Assembly: GCA_026989875.1 (NCBI GenBank)
Contig: JALSIP010000015.1
Span: forward strand, 1-32,106
DNA: 32,106 nt
From: an archaeon
GTDB lineage: Archaea; Hydrothermarchaeota; Hydrothermarchaeia; Hydrothermarchaeales; BMS3B
Direction: 5' to 3'
The position numbers and the translations under genes were made by a program. Under the pieces are notes generated by a model. That model did no database searches. It had not been told where the DNA came from and worked only from the letters and a program-made list of their open reading frames with translations. Of the stretch, positions 23,411 through 29,815 are shown in pieces. Numbering within the stretch: position 1 is the first letter of the stretch; each line of letters starts with the position of its first letter.

Positions 23411-24451
23411 ATGAACATCGCAATACTTAGCAGATGGAATGCTACATGCGGGGTTTCCATGCATGCTGAGCTTGTAGGGAGGGAGTTCCTGAAGATGGGG
23501 GATGATATAACCGTGTTTGCTCCCTACGTTGAGAGCGCAGACCGCTGGTGGCATCACAGGCTGATAAAGGAGGATGAGAGCTACGTGGTGCGCTGCTACG
23601 AGGAGGTGGACCCTCAGGGGAGAGGCGGCAGGATAGACATCCCCAGAGTGCTGGAGCACGAGTTTGATGCCCTCATCGTGGAGTCCTACGCCAGCCTGCC
23701 CTACGCCGATGTGGAGAGGCTTGCGGGGGAGGTGGATGCAGAGGTGCTGCTGGTGGTGCATGAGGGCGGCGCAGAGCAGCTCAGGTACACCTCCTTGGAG
23801 GTCTTTGACAGGGTGGTGGTGTTTGATGAGCGCTACGTGCGGGAGGTGCTCGCCGGCAGGGTGCCTGCGGAGAGGGTTGCCATTGTCCCCTTCCCCTGCC
23901 ACCCGGTGTCCCGGGGTAAGGGGCGGAGAAGGCGAGGGGGCAAGCTGAGGTTCTTCTCCTTCGGCAGGCAGCCCGTGAAGGAGTATGCCCCCTACATCGC
24001 CGCCCTTGACAGGCTGAGCGAGAGCTATGAGCTGGAGTACCTGGTGGTCAGAGCAGACGAGCACCGCATAGAGGCTGAGAGGGACTGGCTGATTCAGAGG
24101 CACCAGAGGCTTGACACGTCGCAGATTTACGAGTACCTGCACAGCGCGGATGTGCACCTCCTGCCCAAGGGCGGCACCCACTACGTGGTGGTGTCCTCAA
24201 CCCTGTGCCAGTGCCTCGGTGCCCTCTGCCCCACGGTGGCTCCAGCCACCAGGCACTTTGAGATGCTGCCCAGCAGGAATGGTGTCTCGCCGGTGGTGCT
24301 GTACAGCAGCGTGGACGAGCTGGTGGCGAAGCTGAGAAGGCTGGTGGAGGATGACGACTTCAGGGCTGGCGTGCTCAGGATGGCGGAGGAGTATGTGAGG
24401 CAGAACAGCTCGGAGAGGGTCGCCAGAAGGCTCAAGCAGCTCATGGCATGA
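23411..24451 (+). CDS. Glycosyltransferase, GT4/GT-B-like
   Basis: 346 residues with two Rossmann-like halves. Seen in sequence: MNIAILSRWNATCGVSMHAELV, the typical N-terminal strand with a Gly-rich turn; VLLVVHEGGAEQL and FDRVVVFDERYVREVL in the first half; RFFSFGRQPVKEYAPYIAALDRL, the usual opening of the C-terminal half; and YEYLHSADVHLLPKGGTHYVVVSSTLCQCLG in place of the E-x7-E region. The classical Glu pair of GT4 is not clear here, so activity is uncertain. The C-terminal helix (SSERVARRLKQLM) resembles other GT4 proteins. No other sugar genes are adjacent. It could serve N-glycosylation of the sequon-rich surface proteins in this window, which is inference. Its 3' end overlaps the convergent iron-sulfur subunit gene by 11 bp. 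Confidence 0.8.
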   Translation: MNIAILSRWNATCGVSMHAELVGREFLKMGDDITVFAPYVESADRWWHHRLIKEDESYVVRCYEEVDPQGRGGRIDIPRVLEHEFDALIVESYASLPYADVERLAGEVDAEVLLVVHEGGAEQLRYTSLEVFDRVVVFDERYVREVLAGRVPAERVAIVPFPCHPVSRGKGRRRRGGKLRFFSFGRQPVKEYAPYIAALDRLSESYELEYLVVRADEHRIEAERDWLIQRHQRLDTSQIYEYLHSADVHLLPKGGTHYVVVSSTLCQCLGALCPTVAPATRHFEMLPSRNGVSPVVLYSSVDELVAKLRRLVEDDDFRAGVLRMAEEYVRQNSSERVARRLKQLMA

Positions 24452-25121
24452 GCTCACGCCGGTAAACCCTGTGCCTGAGCTGGCGAATCTCCTCGGTAAC
24501 GTCTATCTGCTGAGGGCAGACCGCCCTGCAGGTGCCGCAGGTGGTGCACAGGTAGAGTCCCTCGCTCACCGCTATGCCGAGACGGTCAAGCACATCCCTG
24601 GGGTCGTGCACGAATCTGCTGAGCAGCCGGAAGAGCGCAGGTCCAGCGAACTCCTTGGTGTGGGTGTGGGCTGGGCAGGAGCTCATGCAGCACCAGCACT
24701 CTATGCATGCCTTCGGCTTCTCCAGCGCCCTGAGCCTTGAGAGCTCAATCCTCTCCACACCTCCCGGGGTGCTGCCGCCTCTGTGCAGGTAGGGGCGGAG
24801 GGAGGCTATCCTGGGTCTGGCGCTCTGCAGAGCCACAGCCAAGTCCTTTATCACGGGCAGGTTCCTGAGGGGCTCAAGGAGCATTCCATCTTCCACGTCT
24901 GTCCTGCACGCCAGAACTGGCTTGCGGTTCGCCAGCACGGCGCAGGAGCCGCACTGCCCCGCCCTGCAGGAGCTCCTGTAGGCTATGTTGGCGCCGTAGC
25001 GCTCGTTTATCTGCTGGAGCGCATCTATTATCTTCATGTGGGGGTGATGCTCCACCTCGTAGCTCTCGTAGCGTGGCTTTTCATCAACCTGCGGGTTGTA
25101 CCTGAAGATTGTGAGCCTCAT
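24441..25121 (-). CDS. Fumarate reductase/succinate dehydrogenase iron-sulfur subunit
   Basis: 226 residues of the SdhB/FrdB/TfrB type. The N-terminal plant-ferredoxin domain has Cys52, Cys57, Cys60 and Cys72 for a [2Fe-2S] cluster (SSCRAGQCGSC, LACRT). The C-terminal domain has two C-x2-C-x2-C-x3-C-P runs (Cys139/142/145/149 and Cys192/195/198/202). The extra Cys195 in the second run, where classical enzymes lack a Cys, predicts two [4Fe-4S] clusters instead of one [3Fe-4S]. This is known from archaeal and thiol-linked versions. No CCG (HdrB-like) domain is fused, unlike the long TfrB of Methanothermobacter. The ATG follows a GAGGAGG site inside the end of the flavoprotein gene, 12 bp after its stop. 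Direction (fumarate reduction or succinate oxidation) is not decided by sequence. Confidence 0.9.
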   Translation of the reverse strand: MRLTIFRYNPQVDEKPRYESYEVEHHPHMKIIDALQQINERYGANIAYRSSCRAGQCGSCAVLANRKPVLACRTDVEDGMLLEPLRNLPVIKDLAVALQSARPRIASLRPYLHRGGSTPGGVERIELSRLRALEKPKACIECWCCMSSCPAHTHTKEFAGPALFRLLSRFVHDPRDVLDRLGIAVSEGLYLCTTCGTCRAVCPQQIDVTEEIRQLRHRVYRRELMP

Positions 25122-25133
25122 GCTTGTGCCTCC

Positions 25134-26822
25134 TCAGGGTGGCATCTTGGTGATAACGGGATCAGCCGTGCGCAGCAGCATCCCTCCATCCGCCCTGCTC
25201 ACCACGATGTTCTTCACCCACCTGGGGTCCTCTTCGGGATAGTCGCTGCGGTAGTGGGCGCCCCTGCTCTCTGTGCGGAGAAGCGCGCTCCTGGCAATCA
25301 TCTCAGCCACCAGAAGCATGTTCTCCAGCTCAACCGCCGTAAGAAGCTGCAGGTTGTACCTGAGCCCGCTCTCAACGCCCACCTGCTCAACACGCTGCCT
25401 GAGCTCTGAAATCTTCCTGAGGGCTTCTTCAAGGCTCTGCCTGCTCCTGATTATCCCCACCTTCTCCCACATCACCCGCTGAAGCTCCGCACGCAGGGTG
25501 TAGGGAAGCTCACCCTTGCCTGACTCAAAGCGGTAGATTCTGCGGTGCTCTTCTTCAAGGGCTGCGGTGTCTATCCTTGCGTGGCTCCTCTTAGATGCCG
25601 TCAGGGCTGCACTTCTGCCGGCAATCGCCCCGAAGACCTGGGTCTCAGCTAAGGAGTTGCCGCCAAGGCGATTGGCGCCGTGCACCCCGCCGGCGCACTC
25701 GCCGCAGGCGAAGAGGTTGGGCACCGAAGAGCGGCACTCGGGGTCTATCCTCACGCCGCCCATGAAGTGGTGGGCGCTCGGAGAAACCTGCATGGGCTCC
25801 CTCCTGATGTCCACCCCAACGTCTAAGTACTGGGAGAGCATGGTGCCCAGCTTCTGCTCTATGACCTCGTCGGGTACGTGGGTGACGTCCAGGTAAACAC
25901 CCCCGTGCTCCGTCCCCCTGCCCTCCGCTATCTCCCTGTATATCGCCTTGGTTACCACGTCCCGGGTGGAGAGCTCAGCCCTCTCCTGGTCGTACCTGAG
26001 CATGAAGCGCTCTCCTAAGGCGTTGTAGAGCTTGCCGCCTTCACCTCGCACCGCCTCTGTAACGAGCAGCCCGCTGGCGGAGGGCGGATAAACCATGCCC
26101 GTGGGGTGAAACTGAACCATCTCCATGTCTATGAGCTCGGCGCCCGCGTTGTAGGCGAGGGCGTAGCCGTCCCCGGTCTTCTGGAAGGGGTTGGTGGTTA
26201 TCGCGTAAACCCTCCCCGCACCGCCAGTTGCAAGTACCACCGCCTTTGCTCTGAAGAGCAGAAACCTGCCGTGTATCAGGTCAAGACCCGTCGCACCCGC
26301 AACGGCGCCGTCCGCCAGGAGAAGCCTGGTGATGGCTACCTCTTCAAGCACGTCTATGCCGAGGCGGTAAACCTCCTCCTTGAGGGCGCTCATCATCTCG
26401 TGCCCTGTCCTGTCGCCCCTGTGCACGGTGCGTCTGAACCTCTGACCGCCGAAGTAGCGCTGGTCGTACTTCTCCGGCTCAACACGGTCAAACACCGCCC
26501 CGAACCTCTCAAGCTCTATCAGACGCTCGGGCGCATGCTCCACAAGAATTTCAACCAGCTTCTGGTTGTTCAGCCACCTGCCGCCTATGATGGTGTCCTC
26601 AAAGTGGTGCTCCCGGCTGTCAGAGGGGTCAACAAAGCTGAAAGCGGCGTTGTAACCACCTTCTGCCATAACCGTGCAGCCGCTCCTGCCGAAGAGCCCC
26701 TTGACAACCACCAGAACGTCGGCACCATGCCTCCTCGCCTCTATGGCGGCTCTCGCACCGGCGCCGCCGCCTCCTACCACCAGCACGTCGCACTGGTAAA
26801 CATCGTCAACAAGCTCCGGCAT
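25134..26822 (-). CDS. Fumarate reductase/succinate dehydrogenase flavoprotein subunit
   Basis: 562 residues of the FrdA/SdhA/TfrA/NadB family. Seen in sequence: the FAD-binding DVLVVGGGGAGARAAIEA (12-29), LFGRSGCTVMAEGGYNAAF (43-61), HRGDRTGHEMMSAL, AVVLATGGAGRVY, MEMVQFHPTGMVYP, SPSAHHFMGGVRID and ANRLGGNSLAETQVFG, with the active-site His and Arg groups in place. At the position where SdhA/FrdA carry the His that binds FAD covalently (R-S-H-T), this protein has Cys49 (RSGCT), so FAD is probably bound non-covalently, or differently. The neighbouring iron-sulfur subunit excludes a free-standing L-aspartate oxidase. No membrane subunits are adjacent, so a soluble enzyme or a distant anchor is expected. 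The ribosome-binding region lies in a predicted 5' hairpin. Confidence 0.93.
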   Translation of the reverse strand: MPELVDDVYQCDVLVVGGGGAGARAAIEARRHGADVLVVVKGLFGRSGCTVMAEGGYNAAFSFVDPSDSREHHFEDTIIGGRWLNNQKLVEILVEHAPERLIELERFGAVFDRVEPEKYDQRYFGGQRFRRTVHRGDRTGHEMMSALKEEVYRLGIDVLEEVAITRLLLADGAVAGATGLDLIHGRFLLFRAKAVVLATGGAGRVYAITTNPFQKTGDGYALAYNAGAELIDMEMVQFHPTGMVYPPSASGLLVTEAVRGEGGKLYNALGERFMLRYDQERAELSTRDVVTKAIYREIAEGRGTEHGGVYLDVTHVPDEVIEQKLGTMLSQYLDVGVDIRREPMQVSPSAHHFMGGVRIDPECRSSVPNLFACGECAGGVHGANRLGGNSLAETQVFGAIAGRSAALTASKRSHARIDTAALEEEHRRIYRFESGKGELPYTLRAELQRVMWEKVGIIRSRQSLEEALRKISELRQRVEQVGVESGLRYNLQLLTAVELENMLLVAEMIARSALLRTESRGAHYRSDYPEEDPRWVKNIVVSRADGGMLLRTADPVITKMPP

Positions 26823-26829
26823 CGCAGAA

Positions 26830-26849
26830 CCTCGCCAACTGATGCGAGG
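26830..26849 (-). promoter_or_regulatory. 5' leader hairpin covering the flavoprotein ribosome-binding site
   Basis: CCTCGC and GCGAGG form a perfect 6-bp stem with an 8-nt loop, 7 nt before the ATG at 26822. The 3' arm of the stem in the mRNA (GCGAGG) contains the only Shine-Dalgarno-like sequence (GAGG). Folding would therefore hide it. Confidence 0.45.
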
Positions 26850-26898
26850 TTATCAAAGGGAAAGATTCCAAAAAAATTATCAAAGGTTACCCGTAACC
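26850..26898. promoter_or_regulatory. Divergent promoter region of the flavoprotein operon and tRNA-Lys, with repeats
   Basis: TTATCAAAGG occurs twice in direct orientation (26850-26859 and 26877-26886, 27 bp apart). The second copy runs into a perfect inverted repeat GGTTAC-CC-GTAACC (26885-26898). Between the copies is CCAAAAAAATTAT (26868-26880), which can act as a TATA box in both directions: about 30 bp before the tRNA, and about 25 bp before the leader hairpin of the flavoprotein gene. Confidence 0.5.
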
Positions 26899-26908
26899 AA
26901 TGCCATCC

Positions 26909-26983
26909 GGGCCCGTAACTCAGTCTGGCTAGAGTGGCTGGCTCTTAACCAGTTAGTCGCGGGTTCAAATCCCGTCGGGCCCG
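26909..26983 (+). tRNA. tRNA-Lys (anticodon CUU)
   Basis: A full cloverleaf can be drawn. Acceptor stem GGGCCCG (26909-26915) pairs with CGGGCCC (26976-26982), discriminator G26983. D stem ACTC/GAGT encloses a GG-containing loop. Anticodon stem GCTGG/CCAGT holds loop CTCTTAA with anticodon CTT at 26944-26946. T stem GCGGG/CCCGT holds loop TTCAAAT. The variable region is 5 nt, there is no intron, and the 3' CCA is not encoded. It reads AAG codons. A T5 run follows 14 bp downstream. Confidence 0.96.
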
Positions 26984-26997
26984 TAAGCACCTCATGG

Positions 26998-27002
26998 TTT
27001 TT
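26998..27002 (+). terminator. T-run terminator after tRNA-Lys
   Basis: A run of five T residues (TTTTT) 14 bp after the tRNA 3' end, as commonly ends archaeal stable-RNA transcription. No hairpin is present besides the tRNA itself. Confidence 0.4.
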
Positions 27003-27235
27003 ACTGCTCTGCTTGCGGGGATGAAGCCAGAGTCTGAGCGATTATGCAACGTACTGTGCGGGTGTGAAAGTTGAGCAATGGGGGGTGCACATGTCTAACA
27101 CCGGAGTAGGGATTTGCGCCATCTTTTGATTTTTTTGCGAAAGTTGAATTGCACTCTCAGTGGGGAAGACGTCCTGTTGCGGACAGAAAGATATATGCGA
27201 GTTCAGGAGGACTGTAGTTTACTATGCCTGAGAGC

Positions 27236-27266
27236 TTCAGCTCAACTGGATACCAGTTGCGCTGAA
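27236..27266 (+). repeat. Strong 13-bp hairpin, candidate small RNA element
   Basis: TTCAGC then CAACTGG, an ATA loop, CCAGTTG then GCTGAA: a 13-bp stem interrupted by a single T/C mismatch. A TATA-like GATATATG lies at 27190-27197, which predicts transcription starting near 27221, about 15 nt before the hairpin on the plus strand. There is no T-run after it, so it does not look like a plain terminator. It could equally be a palindromic protein-binding site. Confidence 0.5.
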
Positions 27267-27380
27267 ATATACCCGGAGAGAGCATCCCGGCTATAATTCC
27301 TCCTCCACTCATGGCTGGTAAAGCATCCAGCGCCACAGATATATGGGTTACCCCTTATTTGGATGGACCCGCCCCAGCTT

Positions 27381-27396
27381 CCGAAAATTTTTTAAA
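27381..27396 (+). promoter_or_regulatory. BRE/TATA promoter of rps3ae
   Basis: CCGAAAA followed by TTTTTTAAA, a textbook archaeal BRE/TATA arrangement. Initiation near 27420 leaves a leader of about 28 nt that includes the GGAGG site (27437-27441) before the GTG start at 27448. Confidence 0.7.
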
Positions 27397-27447
27397 CGGT
27401 AGCGGGGTTATGTAAAGGGAGTTTTCCGGCTACATGGAGGACGTGCA

Positions 27448-28080
27448 GTGGCGAGAGTGGCGAGGAGACGCAAGGTAGATACCTGGAAGACGAAGAAGTG
27501 GTATGAGGTGCTTGCGCCGCCCATGTTCGGTGAGGCGGTGATAGGGGAGACTCTCGCGAGCGAGCCTGAGAAGCTGCTGGGCAGAAGCATAGAGGTTACA
27601 ATGCGTGAGATAAACGGGGACTTCAGCAAGAGCCACATGAAGCTGAAGTTTGAGATTGTGGATGTGCGGGGCAGCAGGGCGCACACTCGCTTCAAGGGTT
27701 TTGCCCTCTCCAGGGAGTACATGCGCAGTCAGATACGCAGGAAGAGCACCCGTGTTGAGGGCATTGTTGACGTCTCAACAAAGGACGGGCACAGGCTGAG
27801 GATAAGAATCATAGCCCTCGCCTTCGGCAGGGCGCAGACCTCCCAGGAGCGGGCTATACGCAGGATACTGGTGGAGAGGATAAGGGAGTTTGCAGAGCAG
27901 CGAGACCTGGACACCTTCGTGCAGGAGGTTGTTGGAGGCAGGATTTCCGCAGAGATATACCGTGAGGCGAGCAAGATTTATCCCCTGAAGAGGGTTGAGG
28001 TCAGGAAGATAAAGGTGCTTCAGTATCCCGCAGCCGTGCCCGCATCTTCTGAGGCGTCTGCTGAGGCGGTGACAGCTTAG
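27448..28080 (+). CDS. rps3ae: Small ribosomal subunit protein eS1 (S3Ae)
   Basis: 210-residue archaeal/eukaryotic-type ribosomal protein of the 30S platform. Seen in sequence: basic N-terminus (ARVARRRKVDTWKTKKWYEV), LAPPMFGEAVIGET, the central FSKSHMKLKFEIVDVRG and THTRFKGF-like AHTRFKGFALSREYMRS, RRKSTRVEGIVDVST, and YPLKRVEVRKIKVL near the C-terminus. The C-terminal tail is Ala/Glu-rich, as usual. The GTG start has GGAGG at normal spacing and gives the family N-terminus. A DUF92 gene follows after about 22 bp and may share its transcript. Universal in archaea, so this places the window on a chromosome of archaeal origin. Confidence 0.98.
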   Translation: MARVARRRKVDTWKTKKWYEVLAPPMFGEAVIGETLASEPEKLLGRSIEVTMREINGDFSKSHMKLKFEIVDVRGSRAHTRFKGFALSREYMRSQIRRKSTRVEGIVDVSTKDGHRLRIRIIALAFGRAQTSQERAIRRILVERIREFAEQRDLDTFVQEVVGGRISAEIYREASKIYPLKRVEVRKIKVLQYPAAVPASSEASAEAVTA

Positions 28081-28102
28081 CTTCTGGCTGAAGGTGGGGC
28101 TG

Positions 28103-28807
28103 ATGTATGCACTGCTGCTCCTGCTCCTGCTGGGAGCGGTTATCTACTGGAAGCGCGTGCTTGACGCCAAGGGTACGCTGCTTGCAACCTTCATGGGGGG
28201 TGCGGTTTACGCATCTGGCGGCTATGCCTGGCTTTTCCTGCTGCTGAGCTTTCTTTTTCTGGGTTTTGCCACCACCCGCTACAGGTTCGGCTACAAGAAG
28301 AGCATGGGCGTTTGCGAGGCTTCAGGGGGATGCAGGGGTCCCGCAAACGTAATCGCCAACGGCGCTGTGCCTGTGCTTTTTGCGCTCCTCAACATGGCGC
28401 ACGAGTCGGTGCTGTTTGCGGCAGGCTACGTCGCCAGCGTGGCGAGCGTTACCGCAGACACCCTGTCCTCTGAGCTTGGAGTGCTCAGCAGGCAGAGGCC
28501 GGTGCTCATAACCACCCTCAAACCCGTAAAGCCCGGCACAGACGGCGGTGTAACGCTGCTGGGCGAGGCTGCTGGCGTGGCGGGGGCGCTTTTCGTGGCT
28601 CTTCTGTCAGCTCTCACCGGGGTGGCGCCCGTGAGTGTGAGCTTAGCTGCTGGCGTGGCGGGCGGAATCGTGGGGTTTAACGTGGACAGCCTGCTGGGTG
28701 CCACCTTAGAGCGCCGCAGGCTGCTGGAGAACACAGGTGTGAACCTGCTCTCAAGCCTCGCCGGGGGTGTGGTGGGCTCCGCTGCAGCGCTTGCGCTTCT
28801 GCGATAG
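28103..28807 (+). CDS. DUF92 family integral membrane protein
   Basis: 234 residues with about six to seven membrane helices; family DUF92 (COG1836, TIGR00297). Some plant relatives phosphorylate phytyl phosphate, while the archaeal role is unproven, possibly in isoprenoid-lipid metabolism. Seen in sequence: DAKGTLLATFMGGAVYASGGYAW near the N-terminus, SFLFLGFATTRYRFGYKKS, GPANVIANGAVPVLFALL, the signature SVTADTLSSELGVLS and TLKPVKPGTDGGVTLLGE, and GIVGFNVDSLLGATLERR. The ATG at 28103 has AGGTGGGG upstream; GTG 28094 would add three residues but remove that site. It lies 22 bp behind rps3ae and probably is cotranscribed. Family call is firm; function is not. Confidence 0.9.
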   Translation: MYALLLLLLLGAVIYWKRVLDAKGTLLATFMGGAVYASGGYAWLFLLLSFLFLGFATTRYRFGYKKSMGVCEASGGCRGPANVIANGAVPVLFALLNMAHESVLFAAGYVASVASVTADTLSSELGVLSRQRPVLITTLKPVKPGTDGGVTLLGEAAGVAGALFVALLSALTGVAPVSVSLAAGVAGGIVGFNVDSLLGATLERRRLLENTGVNLLSSLAGGVVGSAAALALLR

Positions 28808-28815
28808 TTATTTAT
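28808..28815 (+). promoter_or_regulatory. TATA box of the lipoyl-assembly operon (probably leaderless)
   Basis: TTATTTAT lies directly after the DUF92 stop codon and 23-30 bp before the ATG at 28838. Transcription would begin at or very near that ATG. The GAGG just before the ATG is too close to work as a normal ribosome-binding site, which fits a leaderless mRNA. Confidence 0.5.
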
Positions 28816-28837
28816 TCTCCCGGCACCAGCATGAGGC

Positions 28838-29815
28838 ATGCGTGCCGAGGCTTACCGCAGGCTGCCCCTTGAGGAGCTTCTCCTCAGAGCCTGGGAGCTC
28901 AGAAGGCGCAACTTCCGGGATGTGCTACACCTCTCGGCGCCCTCCATGAAGTGGTACCGTTCCGAGAGGTACGCCAACAGCCCCTCGTGCTTTGTCAGCG
29001 TGAGCATCACGGGCAGCGAGTGCGCTCTTAAGTGCAAGCACTGCGGGGGCAGGCTGCTGGAGAGCATGCACCAGGTGCGCACTCCAGAAGAGCTGGCTGA
29101 GCTGGGCAGGAGGCTTGTTGAGAGGGGTGCCAGGGGTGTGCTGGTGAGCGGTGGCGCCGATGCCAAGGGCTGCGTGCCTCTGCGAGGGTTTGAAGGCGCT
29201 CTGAGGGAGCTCAGGGAAATGGGGCTCAGGGTGATTGTGCACTCGGGCATAGTGGGGGAGGATGATGTTGCTGCCCTGAGACGGGCGGGTGTTGAGCAGG
29301 TGCTGCTGGACGTGATAGGCTCTGAGAGCACCGCAAGGGAGGTGTACCACCTCCAGGCAATGCCCGAAGACTACCTGCGCAGCATGCGGCTGCTCCGAGA
29401 GGCCGGGATAACCATAGCCCCTCACGTGGTGGTGGGGCTGCATGGCGGCAGGGTGGTGGGGGAGTACAGGGCTCTTGAGATGATAGCCGAAGCGGGGGCA
29501 GAAATCGTGGTGGTGGTGGCTCTCTCGCCGATGCCGGGCACCGCCTACGGGAGCGTCAGCCCGCCGGCGCCGGAGGAGGTTGCAAGAGTGGTGGCGGTTG
29601 CCAGGCTTTTAAACCCGCATGCGATGCTCAGCCTCGGATGCGCAAGGGCGCCCGCGGACAAGAGGAGGATTGAGACCCTCGCCATAGATGCGGGAGTGAA
29701 CACCATTGCCTACCCGAGCGATGAGGCGGTTTCGCATGCGGAGCGGCGAGGACTTGAGGTGGTCTTTTCAGAGCTCTGCTGCACCCTTGCTGGAGCGGGA
29801 GCCTGGCGGAGATGA
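28838..29815 (+). CDS. Radical SAM protein, probable subunit of a LipS1/LipS2-type lipoyl synthase
   Basis: 325 residues with the radical SAM cluster motif C62-x3-C66-x2-C69 (ECALKCKHCGG) that binds [4Fe-4S] and S-adenosylmethionine. Further landmarks of the barrel: ARGVLVSGGADAKGC, HVVVGLHGGRVVGEY and VVVALSPMPGTAY. Extra cysteines at 51, 112, 268 and 314-315 (SELCCTLAG) could hold an auxiliary cluster. The operon order radical SAM - lipoate ligase - GcvH-like - radical SAM matches the two-protein lipoyl synthase known from archaea and some bacteria, in which LipS1 and LipS2 together insert two sulfurs into a protein-bound octanoyl group. I infer that role from context and motifs; which of the two it is I leave open. 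The stop overlaps the ligase start (ATGA). A biotin-synthase-like enzyme is the main alternative. Confidence 0.8.
   Translation: MRAEAYRRLPLEELLLRAWELRRRNFRDVLHLSAPSMKWYRSERYANSPSCFVSVSITGSECALKCKHCGGRLLESMHQVRTPEELAELGRRLVERGARGVLVSGGADAKGCVPLRGFEGALRELREMGLRVIVHSGIVGEDDVAALRRAGVEQVLLDVIGSESTAREVYHLQAMPEDYLRSMRLLREAGITIAPHVVVGLHGGRVVGEYRALEMIAEAGAEIVVVVALSPMPGTAYGSVSPPAPEEVARVVAVARLLNPHAMLSLGCARAPADKRRIETLAIDAGVNTIAYPSDEAVSHAERRGLEVVFSELCCTLAGAGAWRR

Larger units (their letters stand above)
26984..27447. other. 464-bp gap between tRNA-Lys and rps3ae without a convincing gene
   Basis: This is the largest non-coding stretch in the window and is less GC-rich than its surroundings. It holds a T-run behind the tRNA and a 9-bp direct repeat GAAAGTTGA (27065-27073, 27139-27147). 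A TATA-like 9-mer AGATATATG occurs twice (27189-27197 and 27337-27345, 148 bp apart). There is a strong hairpin at 27236-27266 and the rps3ae promoter at its right end. The only open frames are 60 codons or less, without a good start context. A 13-codon frame (ATG 27224 to TGA 27265) lies over the hairpin. A small RNA gene is possible. Confidence 0.5.

Noticed and set aside
25134-26822. L-aspartate oxidase (NadB) as identity of the flavoprotein
   Set aside because: The gene is directly followed by an SdhB/FrdB-type iron-sulfur subunit gene, which NadB does not need.
27019-27040. Possible C/D box small RNA (GGGATGA ... CTGA)
   Set aside because: The C box has a mismatch and no convincing second C'/D pair or terminal stem was found.
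27065-27147. Direct repeat GAAAGTTGA (two copies) as a possible CRISPR or attachment site
   Set aside because: There are only two 9-bp copies 74 bp apart with no further units, no integrase and no cas genes. The tRNA 3' end is not duplicated downstream.
27114-27296. 60-codon open frame in the tRNA-rps3ae gap
   Set aside because: It has no ribosome-binding site, no recognisable motif and overlaps the hairpin. Short frames of this size arise by chance.
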